A DNA stretch of 64,000 nucleotides, from contig CAJTMB010000017.1 of the NCBI GenBank assembly GCA_910577105.1, forward strand, positions 1 through 64,000. The letters run 5' to 3'. The notes under the pieces were generated by a model, which was not told where the DNA came from, ran no database searches, and saw only the letters and a program-made list of their open reading frames with translations. The position numbers and the translations under genes were made by a program. Of the stretch, positions 25,173 through 34,193 are shown piece by piece; position 1 is the first letter of the stretch, and every line of letters begins with the position of its first letter. Origin of the DNA: an uncultured Lachnospiraceae bacterium (GTDB lineage Bacteria > Bacillota > Clostridia > Lachnospirales > Lachnospiraceae).

Positions 25173-26924
25173 TTATCTCTTCAGATTTGTCAACTCCTCC
25201 AAAAGAGTATCTGAAACCGTAATAATACGGCTGTTTGCCTGGAAACCACGCTGTGTGGTAATCATTTCCGTAAACTCTGCGGAAAGGTCCACGTTACTCA
25301 TTTCCAACTGTCCGGTAGACATCTTACCGCCGTTTGCTGTGATATCCACACCGATTCCGTCAAATTCACCCGAGTTCAGCGTAGCGGAATACAGGTTTTC
25401 TCCCACCTTCTCCAATCCGGATACGTTGGGGAACTCTGCCACTGCAATCTGTCCCAGAAGTCTTGTCATACCATTATCATAAGCAGCATAAATCATACCG
25501 TTCTGCTGAATGGAAACACCGCTCATATCGCCCAGCTTACGGCCCATTCCCAGTCCATCCGTGTCACCTGCCGTAGCTGCCACCGTACAGGTACCTTTGT
25601 TATCGTACATGGAACTGGTTGCAAAATCAATTTCAATATCCCTGAAATTACCACCGAGTCCCGAAAGACCCAAGGTTACACTGGATACATTTTCCATACC
25701 GTTAATGCCAAGGAATCCGCCCTTATCGGCATCATAAACCAATGTCGCACCTTCAAAATTACGTCCCGTGGTATCAAAAGCATCCAGTCCGAAATTGGCA
25801 ATATCTTCTGCAATGGCATCCTTAGGCGTAGTCAGGTTGGGCTGCAAACCGTTTGCCTGATTATACAAAAGCTGCTGTACGGAATAGGTACCGCTCACGA
25901 AAGTCGGAGTACTGCCGGCTGCATTGGTAAGGGCAACCGTAAGGTTCATGAAATCATCCGTTGCATTTTCATAACCATATGCTTTGGCCAGTTCATTTAT
26001 TGCCGCCATGGCATCTTCATCATCCGTTTTCAGTTTCGGATTATCCGTAGTCGCATCATCCGCAAATATATTGGCAAGATTGCAGACATCCTTGCCTGCC
26101 AGAGTCTGCAGGATGTTACCGGTCCACTGGTACGCGGTATCATCCAGTTTCACGCTGTTGTTTACTTTCTGGGAAGTCGCCGAGCCGAAAGTTACACCGT
26201 CAATGGGAACCTCATTGCCAACGGAATCCAGAATTTTGTTGAGTTCAATACTGTATTCATTTGTCGCTGCCGACTGCTTAATCACCAGCTTGGCCGTATA
26301 AGAATAACCAAGTTCATCGTAGAAATTTAAGTTGATGGACTTGCCCGATGAACTCGTCACATCCTTGTTGTTCTTGTCAATAATACCTGAAACATACGCC
26401 TTGCTTGTCGCCTCGGGCGGATATGTCATGTTTGCAGCGCTCATGATACGCAGGGCGGAAACCGTATCCTGCTTGATATTCATGGTTTCTTCATCCACCT
26501 GCCAGCCCATTACATTGTATCCGTTGCTGGTCATGGCAAGGTTTCCCGCACCGTCAACATAGAAAGAACCGTCTCTGGTAAAGAAATTTTCACTGCCGTT
26601 ATTAACCACAAAGAAAGCGCTTCCGCTTATCATAATGTCAAAAGGATTACCTGTGGACTGGGCTGCGCCCGGTGTGCTGATGTTGGTGTTGATAGCACCT
26701 CCCCTAACACCAAGACCAATCTGTCTCGCATTAATACCGCCTGCTCCTGTTGCGGCATTGGGTCCGGATGCTTTCTGGGTTGTCTGGCTAATCAAATCAC
26801 TGAAAACCATAGTGCTTGATTTGAATGCTGTTGTGTTAACGTTCGCAATATTGTTACCAATTACGTCCATTCTGGTCTGGTGTGTCTTAAGACCTGATAC
26901 ACCAGAAAAAAGTGACCTCATCAT
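25173..26924 (-). CDS. flgE: Flagellar hook protein FlgE
   Basis: The 583-residue hook subunit begins with the rod/hook N-terminal motif (SLFSGVSGLKTHQTRMDVIGNNIANVNT, seen in parts from residue 4). It carries NGMIYAAYDNG in the later D1 region and ends with the C-terminal coiled-coil motif VDLSAEFTEMITTQRGFQANSR. The central part (about residues 150-470) is the variable outer domain, larger than in Salmonella FlgE (about 400 residues). AGGAGG precedes the start; ATG 26921 is an alternative. Confidence 0.95.
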   Translation of the reverse strand: MMRSLFSGVSGLKTHQTRMDVIGNNIANVNTTAFKSSTMVFSDLISQTTQKASGPNAATGAGGINARQIGLGVRGGAINTNISTPGAAQSTGNPFDIMISGSAFFVVNNGSENFFTRDGSFYVDGAGNLAMTSNGYNVMGWQVDEETMNIKQDTVSALRIMSAANMTYPPEATSKAYVSGIIDKNNKDVTSSSGKSINLNFYDELGYSYTAKLVIKQSAATNEYSIELNKILDSVGNEVPIDGVTFGSATSQKVNNSVKLDDTAYQWTGNILQTLAGKDVCNLANIFADDATTDNPKLKTDDEDAMAAINELAKAYGYENATDDFMNLTVALTNAAGSTPTFVSGTYSVQQLLYNQANGLQPNLTTPKDAIAEDIANFGLDAFDTTGRNFEGATLVYDADKGGFLGINGMENVSSVTLGLSGLGGNFRDIEIDFATSSMYDNKGTCTVAATAGDTDGLGMGRKLGDMSGVSIQQNGMIYAAYDNGMTRLLGQIAVAEFPNVSGLEKVGENLYSATLNSGEFDGIGVDITANGGKMSTGQLEMSNVDLSAEFTEMITTQRGFQANSRIITVSDTLLEELTNLKR

Positions 26925-27003
26925 AATTCATTGACCTCCTAATCTTGTGACGAAACCTGTTTCCTTCTGTCAGTCGGGAAACGATAGCCTCCGAAAGGTC
27001 CGG

Positions 27004-27411
27004 CTACATAATTACCGCTCCGTCTATATTTGTAAAAATGTTGTCCTGTGCCTGTGTCTGGTCCATCGCTGTTACTACCGTTTTATTGGGAATATTCACG
27101 ATAAATGCCAATTGGTCCACAATGACTAAAGATTCCTGTATCCCTTTTTCCCCCGCTTTTTTTGCTCCGTTCGTCAGCCTTTCCATCTGGGTAATCGTCA
27201 GTTCAATATTCCTGTCAGATAACCGGTTTGCGGCGTGCCTTGAAAATTTAAGTTCTCCGGCGCCGTCCGTAAGCCCTGTCTGTTTTCTGGAAAGTACTTC
27301 CTGAAAGGAAAGCCCTTCCTTTTCCGGAACCTGATTTAGCCTGGCGTTCTGCCTGAAATACTGGTCCTGAAGCTGTTCTATGGAGGGAAAACTGCCGTTT
27401 TGCACTTTCAT
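27004..27411 (-). CDS. Flagellar operon protein, hook-associated small family (TIGR02530-like)
   Basis: The 135-residue protein has LSFQEVL near residue 30 and the family-type core FSRHAANRLSDRNIELT, LVIVDQLAFIVNIPNKTVVTAMD. Small proteins of this family lie between flgD and flgE in many Firmicutes flagellar operons, as here; function is not established. ATG 27411 follows AGGAGG with 7-base spacing. Confidence 0.85.
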   Translation of the reverse strand: MKVQNGSFPSIEQLQDQYFRQNARLNQVPEKEGLSFQEVLSRKQTGLTDGAGELKFSRHAANRLSDRNIELTITQMERLTNGAKKAGEKGIQESLVIVDQLAFIVNIPNKTVVTAMDQTQAQDNIFTNIDGAVIM

Positions 27412-27465
27412 GCGGACACCTCCTTGTGTTCTGCCTGTCTGGACATCCTGTACTGCACTGCGCTG

Positions 27466-28182
27466 CTATTCATCTCCCAAACCGTCATTCTCATCCTTGG
27501 GTTCTTCGGGTTCTTCCGGCGCATCGGGTTTCTCTTCCCCTGCCAGTTTCCTCAACTCTGCTATCTTATCCACATACTTCTGTAAAGTTTCCACTTTCTC
27601 CTTCGCAACAAAAGTCTTCTGGTAATCATTCATGCCGTCATAGATTTCCTTCAGCTCATCAATCGCTTCACCGTCACTTAAGTCTATGCTGCCAAGATAA
27701 GGAAGCTTATTGATGCCTGTTACCAAATCAGTAGCCAGATTGTATGCTTCATAGTAAGTCGGGTCAACAATGGTTTCCAGTTCATCCAGTGAATACTTGT
27801 TTTCATTGATGTAAAGATATGCCTTGCCGCCTTCATAGGTAACATAATCTACACGTCCATAAAAATAATCGGTCTGTCCCTTGGTGTTCGTTGAACGTAC
27901 ATAAACATCTTTTCCCACCAGACTGCTTGCCCTCTGCAAATCCATACTGCCGCTCATGTTCTGTAAGGATTCTACCTGTGAGAACTGTGCGTATTGGGAA
28001 ACATACTCTGTATTGGAAGTCGGTTCCAAGGGGTCCTGATATCTCATCTGTGCGACCAGAAGCTGAAGGAACGCCTCCTTGTCAAGTGAACTTTCCTTTC
28101 CGCCTTTCAGCGCCTTGCTTTCTTCCGTGGAAGAAGTGTCTGTTACAAATTGTCCGTCTTTAACCGGAGCCATTAAACTCAT
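27466..28182 (-). CDS. flgD: Flagellar hook-capping protein FlgD
   Basis: The product has about 238 residues. The N-terminal part has the FlgD signature (LDKEAFLQLLVAQMRYQDPLEP at about residues 31-52, then EYVSQYAQFSQVE). The C-terminal part departs from classic FlgD: after a region on key flagellar capping (GKDVYVRS) it has a charged helix and a Pro/Glu-rich end. FlgD caps the growing hook. ATG 28182 has AAGGAG eight bases upstream. Confidence 0.9.
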   Translation of the reverse strand: MSLMAPVKDGQFVTDTSSTEESKALKGGKESSLDKEAFLQLLVAQMRYQDPLEPTSNTEYVSQYAQFSQVESLQNMSGSMDLQRASSLVGKDVYVRSTNTKGQTDYFYGRVDYVTYEGGKAYLYINENKYSLDELETIVDPTYYEAYNLATDLVTGINKLPYLGSIDLSDGEAIDELKEIYDGMNDYQKTFVAKEKVETLQKYVDKIAELRKLAGEEKPDAPEEPEEPKDENDGLGDE

Positions 28183-28204
28183 TCTGTTCACTCCTTTCTT
28201 TTAC

Positions 28205-29575
28205 TTATGCCGTGTACTCCACTGTGCCGCCGTTATCCCTAAGTATCTCGGCTGCAAGTCTGTCTTCCTGAGTGAGGGTTTCTTCTTCTGCCTCCAGCTC
28301 ATTCAGATTAATGTTGATGCGTCTGTTTCTCTGCCTTGCGGGCTGCCTGTTTTCGCCATTCATGTTTCCGCCGCTGTTCTGGCTTAAGTTTTCATCAAAC
28401 TTATGGCTTTCGACGGTAACTTCTATGGCTTCCACCTTGACGCCCTGCTCTTTGAAAGTCTCTTTCAACTGCACCATCTGACTCTCAAGCGCTGTTTTTA
28501 CCACATCATTTTGTGCTGCAAAATGCGCCGTAACCACGCCTTCTTTTGCGGTAAGCCTTACATGAAGGTTTCCAAGGCTTTCGGGGTGAAGCTGCATTTC
28601 CAGTTCGGATACGCCATCCGAAACCTGTGCTTTCATGTAGTCCGTAATCTGATGCATAATCATTTCTGTGTCAGCATCAAAAAAGGCCTGTGCTTCCTGA
28701 ACGGTTTCCAATGCTGCTGCCGCATTCTGTGATACAGGATTGGGAACAAAGGGATTGGCTGCCGCCTCACCGGAAAAGCTGTTTTCATTTCCGCTTCCTG
28801 CTTTTGCCTGTTCCAGACTTCTGTCCAGCATGACCTGGGAACCTTCTCCCGCATTATCTTCCCTGCCGGATACCGCTTCCGGTTTCAGATTTCCTTCTGC
28901 CGTCTGTTCCTGCATAAGGGGTTTTTCCTCTTCCATCATGGGAAAACCTGTTTCCTCCACAACTTCTGTCTGAACCTTGTTTTGCAGTCCTGCAAACAAT
29001 TCTTCCACTTCCTGCGTGCTAAGTCCCGTTTCCCCGGAAACTTCCGCAATCGTTTCCTCCAGTGTTGCCGTCAGGTTCTTGAAGGATGTAAACAGCTGTT
29101 CATCTGTGACAAAACTGCTCATATCCGTTTCCCCTGCCGCTGCAAGAACTACCATCTGCAGGTTTTCCGTGTTCAGTAAATCCATGGGACTCATGCCGAG
29201 TCCGTCCAGAATCTGCAGCACTTCTTCCTCTGTGATGCCAAGTTCCTCCGCTGTCTGCGTAACCATCTCGGCCGCTGCCGCTTCCGCTGCTTTTTCCGCC
29301 TGTAAAACTGCTTCCTCCGGCGATACTTCCGCATTGTTTTCCGCTTCCGCCGCCTTCTTCACATTTTTGGCGCTGCCCTCGGAAACCTTGTCAATCTTTG
29401 TATCCGGTTTTTTACGGACCGGGCTTTCGGTTCCCTTGACATCGGCGCTGCCCTGCTGGTTTTTCAGCACATCGGAAAAACTGTTTTCCACGCCGCCCCC
29501 TGCCTGTGATGCCGCCGTCTGCGCTTTCCCGGCATAAACCGGAACCTTGCCTACGGTTACAGGTGTGCTTGTCAT
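28205..29575 (-). CDS. fliK: Flagellar hook-length control protein FliK
   Basis: The product has about 456 residues. A long low-complexity Glu/Ala/Lys-rich N-terminal region and a helical region precede the conserved FliK C-terminal domain (VSELEMQLHPESLGNLHVRL near residue 330, then VVTAHFAAQNDVVKTALESQ). FliK measures hook length and triggers the FlhB switch. ATG 29575 has AGGAGG seven bases upstream; earlier in-frame starts at 29596 and 29581 sit too near that site. Confidence 0.9.
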   Translation of the reverse strand: MTSTPVTVGKVPVYAGKAQTAASQAGGGVENSFSDVLKNQQGSADVKGTESPVRKKPDTKIDKVSEGSAKNVKKAAEAENNAEVSPEEAVLQAEKAAEAAAAEMVTQTAEELGITEEEVLQILDGLGMSPMDLLNTENLQMVVLAAAGETDMSSFVTDEQLFTSFKNLTATLEETIAEVSGETGLSTQEVEELFAGLQNKVQTEVVEETGFPMMEEEKPLMQEQTAEGNLKPEAVSGREDNAGEGSQVMLDRSLEQAKAGSGNENSFSGEAAANPFVPNPVSQNAAAALETVQEAQAFFDADTEMIMHQITDYMKAQVSDGVSELEMQLHPESLGNLHVRLTAKEGVVTAHFAAQNDVVKTALESQMVQLKETFKEQGVKVEAIEVTVESHKFDENLSQNSGGNMNGENRQPARQRNRRININLNELEAEEETLTQEDRLAAEILRDNGGTVEYTA

Positions 29576-29652
29576 TCGCATTCCTCCTCTCTTCAATTAT
29601 CAAAGTGCAGGCTTTTACGCCTAATTATATATCGGTCAAAAGTAGTTGCAAC

Positions 29653-30522
29653 TTAAGACTGCGGGTACATTATTTTGGTAATCTTCGCTGCTATTTCAGG
29701 GTCCATTTCAGCCAGAATGGCGCTTCTTCCCTCCACATCCATAAGGCTTAAGACGCTGGCTACAAAATTTAAGTCGTCTTTCATGTTTCCAAATATGGCG
29801 GCAGCACGCGCCGGTTTCATGGTAGAGTAGGTTTCTGCATATTCCTGCACCTTCTTATCCGCTTCCTGTTCTGCCACTGCCTGCTTATACAGATATTCCG
29901 CCGTGGCAGGGTCCATCTCCCCGTACCATTCTATGAATTTTTCAACCCCCGGTCCCTTTTCGGAATACACTACAAGATTGAAAAACTCTGTCTTTAAATG
30001 CTGGAACTCCACTTGTTTTGCTTCAAATTCCTGAAGCCTTGCCACTTCCGCCCTTAAGTTTGCCAAATCCTCATCTTTGGACAGGCTTTCCGACTGTGCC
30101 TGCTGCAGCTGCAATTCCAGTTTCCTTATCTGCTCCACAGCCTCGTTCAGGCTGGTGTAACCACCGTTGTCCACCACCTCCGACGGTTCTTCTTCCTCAG
30201 GCTTTTGTGACGGCAGAATCTTGTTAACCACCGGCACATCCTTTAACAACGGCGTCAACACATTGGAGCCGAATCCGCCCACGTCCAATTTGATAATGAC
30301 GCACACAATGCCAATCCACACGACAATAATGGCAAGCGTGGCAAGAAAAGTAAAAAAGCCGCCTCCTTCTTCATCTTCCGCAAGGTCTGCTTCCCTTGCC
30401 GCGATTTCCTTAGCCCGCTTTTTTACCTCTTTTTTTTGTGTTTTTTTATCTGCCTTTAACTTTTTCTTTTCATCCTGCAGTTTCTTTTTGTCCACTGCGG
30501 AAGCATCTGCACTTTTAGCCAT
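29653..30522 (-). CDS. MotE/YlxF-like flagellar protein
   Basis: The 289-residue protein has a very basic N-terminal cytoplasmic segment (about residues 10-45) and one membrane helix (about residues 55-80). A coiled-coil region (about residues 120-175) follows, then a C-terminal MgtE-N-like domain (MKPARAAAIFGNM, SVLSLMDVEGRSAILAEM, MDPEIAAKITKIM). This matches the MotE/YlxF group between fliJ and fliK; MotE acts as a chaperone-like partner of stator or basal-body parts in other bacteria. No catalytic activity is expected. Confidence 0.8.
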   Translation of the reverse strand: MAKSADASAVDKKKLQDEKKKLKADKKTQKKEVKKRAKEIAAREADLAEDEEGGGFFTFLATLAIIVVWIGIVCVIIKLDVGGFGSNVLTPLLKDVPVVNKILPSQKPEEEEPSEVVDNGGYTSLNEAVEQIRKLELQLQQAQSESLSKDEDLANLRAEVARLQEFEAKQVEFQHLKTEFFNLVVYSEKGPGVEKFIEWYGEMDPATAEYLYKQAVAEQEADKKVQEYAETYSTMKPARAAAIFGNMKDDLNFVASVLSLMDVEGRSAILAEMDPEIAAKITKIMYPQS

Positions 30523-30528
30523 TTGTCC

Positions 30529-30993
30529 TCACACCTTTTCCTCTGCTCTCTTTATTCTCTGTCCGTATGTATAGCTGGTAAGTTCATCCACTTCCTTGCC
30601 TTCCTGCTTTTTCTCGTCCAGAAGAAATTCCTCAAAAGCATTTTCTTTCAGCTTTTCATGCATCTTTCTTTCCTGCATGACCTCCTTCAGTCTTTCCCTT
30701 GCCGCATCCAGTTTCCTGGCTGCATTCCTCACCTGCAGCATCTGCGACTCAATATACTCATCCATTCTCAGTATGGCAGCCTTGCTGTCTGCAATTTCCT
30801 GCACGTTAAGTTCCCCTGTAAGAAGCGCCCTCGTTTCTGCTTCATAACCTGCTTTTCTTTCCCTGAGCGCTTCCAGTTTCAGTTCCTCGGCGTCTAAAGC
30901 CGCCTTTGCAGCGGCAAATTCCTGTTTTGCCTGATTTTCCAACTTCATTTTGACATCCAGGATACCCTGCATACGATATCTGAACCTAGCCAT
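30529..30993 (-). CDS. fliJ: Flagellar export chaperone FliJ
   Basis: The 154-residue protein is almost entirely helical and charged, starting FRYRMQGILDVKMKLE as FliJ proteins do. It is predicted to form the two-helix coiled coil that inserts into the FliI ring and contacts FlhA. It lies 2 bases after fliI and 6 before the MotE-like gene. Confidence 0.9.
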   Translation of the reverse strand: MARFRYRMQGILDVKMKLENQAKQEFAAAKAALDAEELKLEALRERKAGYEAETRALLTGELNVQEIADSKAAILRMDEYIESQMLQVRNAARKLDAARERLKEVMQERKMHEKLKENAFEEFLLDEKKQEGKEVDELTSYTYGQRIKRAEEKV

Positions 30994-30995
30994 GT

Positions 30996-32333
30996 TTAAT
31001 CCTCAAAAAGTTCCTGCAAAAGCCGGAAAGTATCTTCGTAATCAAACTTTTCCTCTACATCCTGACACAAAAATCCATTGACTGCATCAATCTTGCGAAT
31101 GGCAAGGTCAATGGACGGATTGCTTCCTGCCTTATAAGCGCCAATGTTAATCAAATCCTCCGCCTCGTTATAGGTAGCAAGTATATTTTTTAATTTACCC
31201 GCCAGCTGCTTATGCTCCCTGTCCACAATCTGGCTCATGCATCTGGAAATACTCTGCAATACATCGATGGCCGGATAATGATTTTTGTGACCGAGTTTTC
31301 TGCTGAGCACGATATGCCCGTCCAGAATACTTCTGGCTGTATCCGTAATAGGCTCATTGAAATCATCTCCGTCTACAAGCACTGTATACAAACCGGTTAT
31401 GGAGCCCTTGTCACTCCTGCCTGCCCTCTCCAAAAGCTTTGGCATTTCCGAATACACGCTGGGGGGATATCCCCTGGACACTGGCGGTTCTCCGCTTGCA
31501 AGCCCGATTTCCCTCTGGGCCATGGAAAAACGCGTGAGGGAATCCATCATTAAAAGAACATCCTTGCCTTTGTCCCTGAAGTACTCGGCAATGGCCGTCG
31601 CCGTTTTGGCTGCCTTATTCCTCTCCAGAGCCGGCTTATCCGACGTGGCAACCACCACCACGGAGCGTTTCATGCCCTCTTCTCCCAAATCTCTTTCAAT
31701 AAACTCGCGAACTTCCCTGCCACGCTCCCCAATCAGGGCAATGACATTGATATCCGCTTTGGTATTTCTTGCAAACATACCCATTAACGTGGATTTTCCC
31801 ACGCCTGAACCGGCAAATATACCGATTCTCTGTCCTTTTCCCACAGTTAAAAGGCCATCCACCGCTTTTACTCCCAAAGACAGTACTTCGTCTATAATGG
31901 CCCTCTTTAACGGGTCGGGCGGCATCGCCTCCACAGGATAATTCTTTCCCCTGAGCATAGCCCTTCCGTCTGTGGGCCTGCCAAGCCCATCCAGCGTCCT
32001 GCCAAGCATGTCATCGCCAACCTCCACACAAAGGGGCTCTCCCATGTTTTGCACCATACAGCCCAAGCCGATTCCATCGACTGACTCATAAGGCATCAGA
32101 AGCGTTTTTTTGTCTTTAAATCCCACCACTTCCGCCATAACGGAACCTGCTTCTTTGTCCTCCGGGAAAATCCGGCAGATATCTCCCAGTCTGGCATCCG
32201 GTCCGGCCGATTCTATGGTCAGTCCGACCACATTTACAACCTTGCCCAGTTTATGAAAGAAACTGTATTCTTTTACTTTATCATATTTTTTAAAATCAAC
32301 CTTAAGTGTCTGCACAATATTCCTTTCAGCCAT
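30996..32333 (-). CDS. fliI: Flagellum-specific export ATPase FliI
   Basis: The 445-residue ATPase has the F1-beta-like fold with Walker A GIFAGSGVGKSTLMGM (about residue 162), ALIGERGREVREF, Walker B VLLMMDSLTRF and ASGEPPVSRGYPPSVY. It energises export with FliH and FliJ. The ATG overlaps the fliH end by eight bases. Confidence 0.97.
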   Translation of the reverse strand: MAERNIVQTLKVDFKKYDKVKEYSFFHKLGKVVNVVGLTIESAGPDARLGDICRIFPEDKEAGSVMAEVVGFKDKKTLLMPYESVDGIGLGCMVQNMGEPLCVEVGDDMLGRTLDGLGRPTDGRAMLRGKNYPVEAMPPDPLKRAIIDEVLSLGVKAVDGLLTVGKGQRIGIFAGSGVGKSTLMGMFARNTKADINVIALIGERGREVREFIERDLGEEGMKRSVVVVATSDKPALERNKAAKTATAIAEYFRDKGKDVLLMMDSLTRFSMAQREIGLASGEPPVSRGYPPSVYSEMPKLLERAGRSDKGSITGLYTVLVDGDDFNEPITDTARSILDGHIVLSRKLGHKNHYPAIDVLQSISRCMSQIVDREHKQLAGKLKNILATYNEAEDLINIGAYKAGSNPSIDLAIRKIDAVNGFLCQDVEEKFDYEDTFRLLQELFED

Positions 32334-33177
32334 CCGCAGCCGGCTTATCGTAGGACAGCAGCCTTAACTTCTGGCTTAACTCCGAAAGCTGTGTACCCAG
32401 GCTGCAGTCAAAAATGCCTCCCCCGGTTTCTATCAGGGCCTGACTCTGTGAAAGAGTAATATCCTCAATGATTTCTACGGAAGCATTTGCCGTGGACATC
32501 CCTTCCATGATTTTCTTTTTCTGCATGTTCACATACGGATAGTCTTCCTTTGACACATGGACAATATAGTCCCTGCCTCCTTCTGTCTTCCGCATGGTAT
32601 CTGCAATCAGTTCCACTATTACATCCCTGTAACCGGAAAGGTCCACTTTAAAGATATGCTCATAAATACCGCTTAGAACATCTATAAACTGCGGCTCCAG
32701 ATTGTCAAGCTGTGCTTCATATTGTTTTTCTATTTCCTTCTTCTCTTCGGCGAGTTTATGCTTTATGGCTTCCACTTCCTTCATGCCTTCGGCATAACCC
32801 TCCTGATAGCCCTGTTTTTTTGCCGCATCCAGAGTATGCCTCCGCTCTGTTTCCAGCAACACAGCCGCCTCTTCTTTCATTTTTTCTATTTCCGCAATGG
32901 CCTGCTGTTTCAGTTCTTCGGGAGATGGACCTAAATCCTCGGATTCCTCAAAAGAGTCCTCCCCCACTATCTGCCCATCCGTATTCTGGGCTGCGGGTTC
33001 CAATACTTCTGCCCGCAGTCCTCTTGCAAAACCGTCCTCATCTTCCGGCATCAGCGCCATTCTGCCGCTTCCCGTGCCTGTATCCACCTTTCCGGCCAGT
33101 AATGCATCTGAATCGATAATGCGCGGAACTTCTTCTTTCAGCAGCGTAACCCCTCGCTTAATCAAATTACTAGACAA
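32326..33177 (-). CDS. fliH: Flagellar export ATPase regulator FliH
   Basis: The 283-residue charged, helical protein has the GYQEGYAEGM glycine-spaced helix typical of FliH (about residue 125) and a C-terminal FliH/HrpE-like domain. The start is TTG 33177 with GGAGA nine bases upstream, overlapping the fliG end by eight bases. Confidence 0.9.
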   Translation of the reverse strand: MSSNLIKRGVTLLKEEVPRIIDSDALLAGKVDTGTGSGRMALMPEDEDGFARGLRAEVLEPAAQNTDGQIVGEDSFEESEDLGPSPEELKQQAIAEIEKMKEEAAVLLETERRHTLDAAKKQGYQEGYAEGMKEVEAIKHKLAEEKKEIEKQYEAQLDNLEPQFIDVLSGIYEHIFKVDLSGYRDVIVELIADTMRKTEGGRDYIVHVSKEDYPYVNMQKKKIMEGMSTANASVEIIEDITLSQSQALIETGGGIFDCSLGTQLSELSQKLRLLSYDKPAADG

Positions 33178-34189
33178 CTATCTCGTCTCCTCCGCCTCTG
33201 GAAATGACAATTTCTCCTGCATCCTCCAGCTTTCTGATGATATTTACAATCTTTTGCTGTGCTTCCTCTACGTCCTTCATACGTACAGGCCCCATAAATT
33301 CCATATCTTCTTTTATCATGACTGCAAGACGCTTGGACAGGTTGTTGAAAATAGCATTCTGTACCTGTTCATTTGCATTTTTAAGTGCAATGGCAAGGTC
33401 ATTATTGTCAACGTCACGCAGCACTCTCTGAATTGCCCTGTCGTCCAAAAGCAGGATATCCTCGAATACGAACATCTTTTTCCTGATTTCGTCTGCCAGT
33501 TCCGGCTCTTCGATTTCCATGGTTTCCATGATATGTTTTTCCGTACCGCGGTCTACCGTGTTCAAAATTTCCACCACAGCGTCCACACCGCCGATAATGG
33601 TGTAATCCTGATTTACCAGAGATGCCAGTTTGGACTCCAGAACTTTTTCCACTTCTTTAATGACATCCGGACTGGTTCTGTCCATCACTGCGATACGCTT
33701 TGTAACGTCTGCCTGCCTCTCCGGAGGCAACGCCGAAAGAATCAGCGCCGACTGCGCCGGGGAAAGGTAAGACATAATCAAGGCAATCGTCTGCGGATGT
33801 TCATCCTGAATAAAGTTAAGCAACTGTGCTGCATCTGTTTTGCGTACAAATTCAAAAGGTTTAACCTGTAAGGAAGCCGTCAGCTTGCCGATGACCTCCA
33901 TTGCCTTTTCATTGCCAAGTGCATTTTCCAAAAGTTCTTTTGCATAGGAAATACCGCCCTCCGCAATATACTGCTGTGCCAGACAGACCTCATAAAACTC
34001 ATTAATCACAGATTCCTTTGCCTGTGGCGTCACGCTTCTTGTATTGGCAATTTCCAAGGTCAGTTCTTCGATTTCCTCTTCCTTTAAGTGTTTAAATACT
34101 CCGGCAGAGCGCTCCGGCCCCAAGGAAATCAGTAAAATGGCTGCCTTTTGTAAACCGTTTAACTTTTCTTCTGCGGCTGGTTTTGCCAT
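33170..34189 (-). CDS. fliG: Flagellar motor switch protein FliG
   Basis: The 339-residue rotor protein has the N-terminal FliF-binding domain (LNGLQKAAILLISLGPERSA), the middle EHPQTIALIMSYL motif (about residue 130) and the C-terminal charged torque helix region (DDRAIQRVLRDVDNNDLAIALK). It transmits stator force to the ring. ATG 34189. Confidence 0.97.
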   Translation of the reverse strand: MAKPAAEEKLNGLQKAAILLISLGPERSAGVFKHLKEEEIEELTLEIANTRSVTPQAKESVINEFYEVCLAQQYIAEGGISYAKELLENALGNEKAMEVIGKLTASLQVKPFEFVRKTDAAQLLNFIQDEHPQTIALIMSYLSPAQSALILSALPPERQADVTKRIAVMDRTSPDVIKEVEKVLESKLASLVNQDYTIIGGVDAVVEILNTVDRGTEKHIMETMEIEEPELADEIRKKMFVFEDILLLDDRAIQRVLRDVDNNDLAIALKNANEQVQNAIFNNLSKRLAVMIKEDMEFMGPVRMKDVEEAQQKIVNIIRKLEDAGEIVISRGGGDEIVV

Positions 34190-34193
34190 ATGA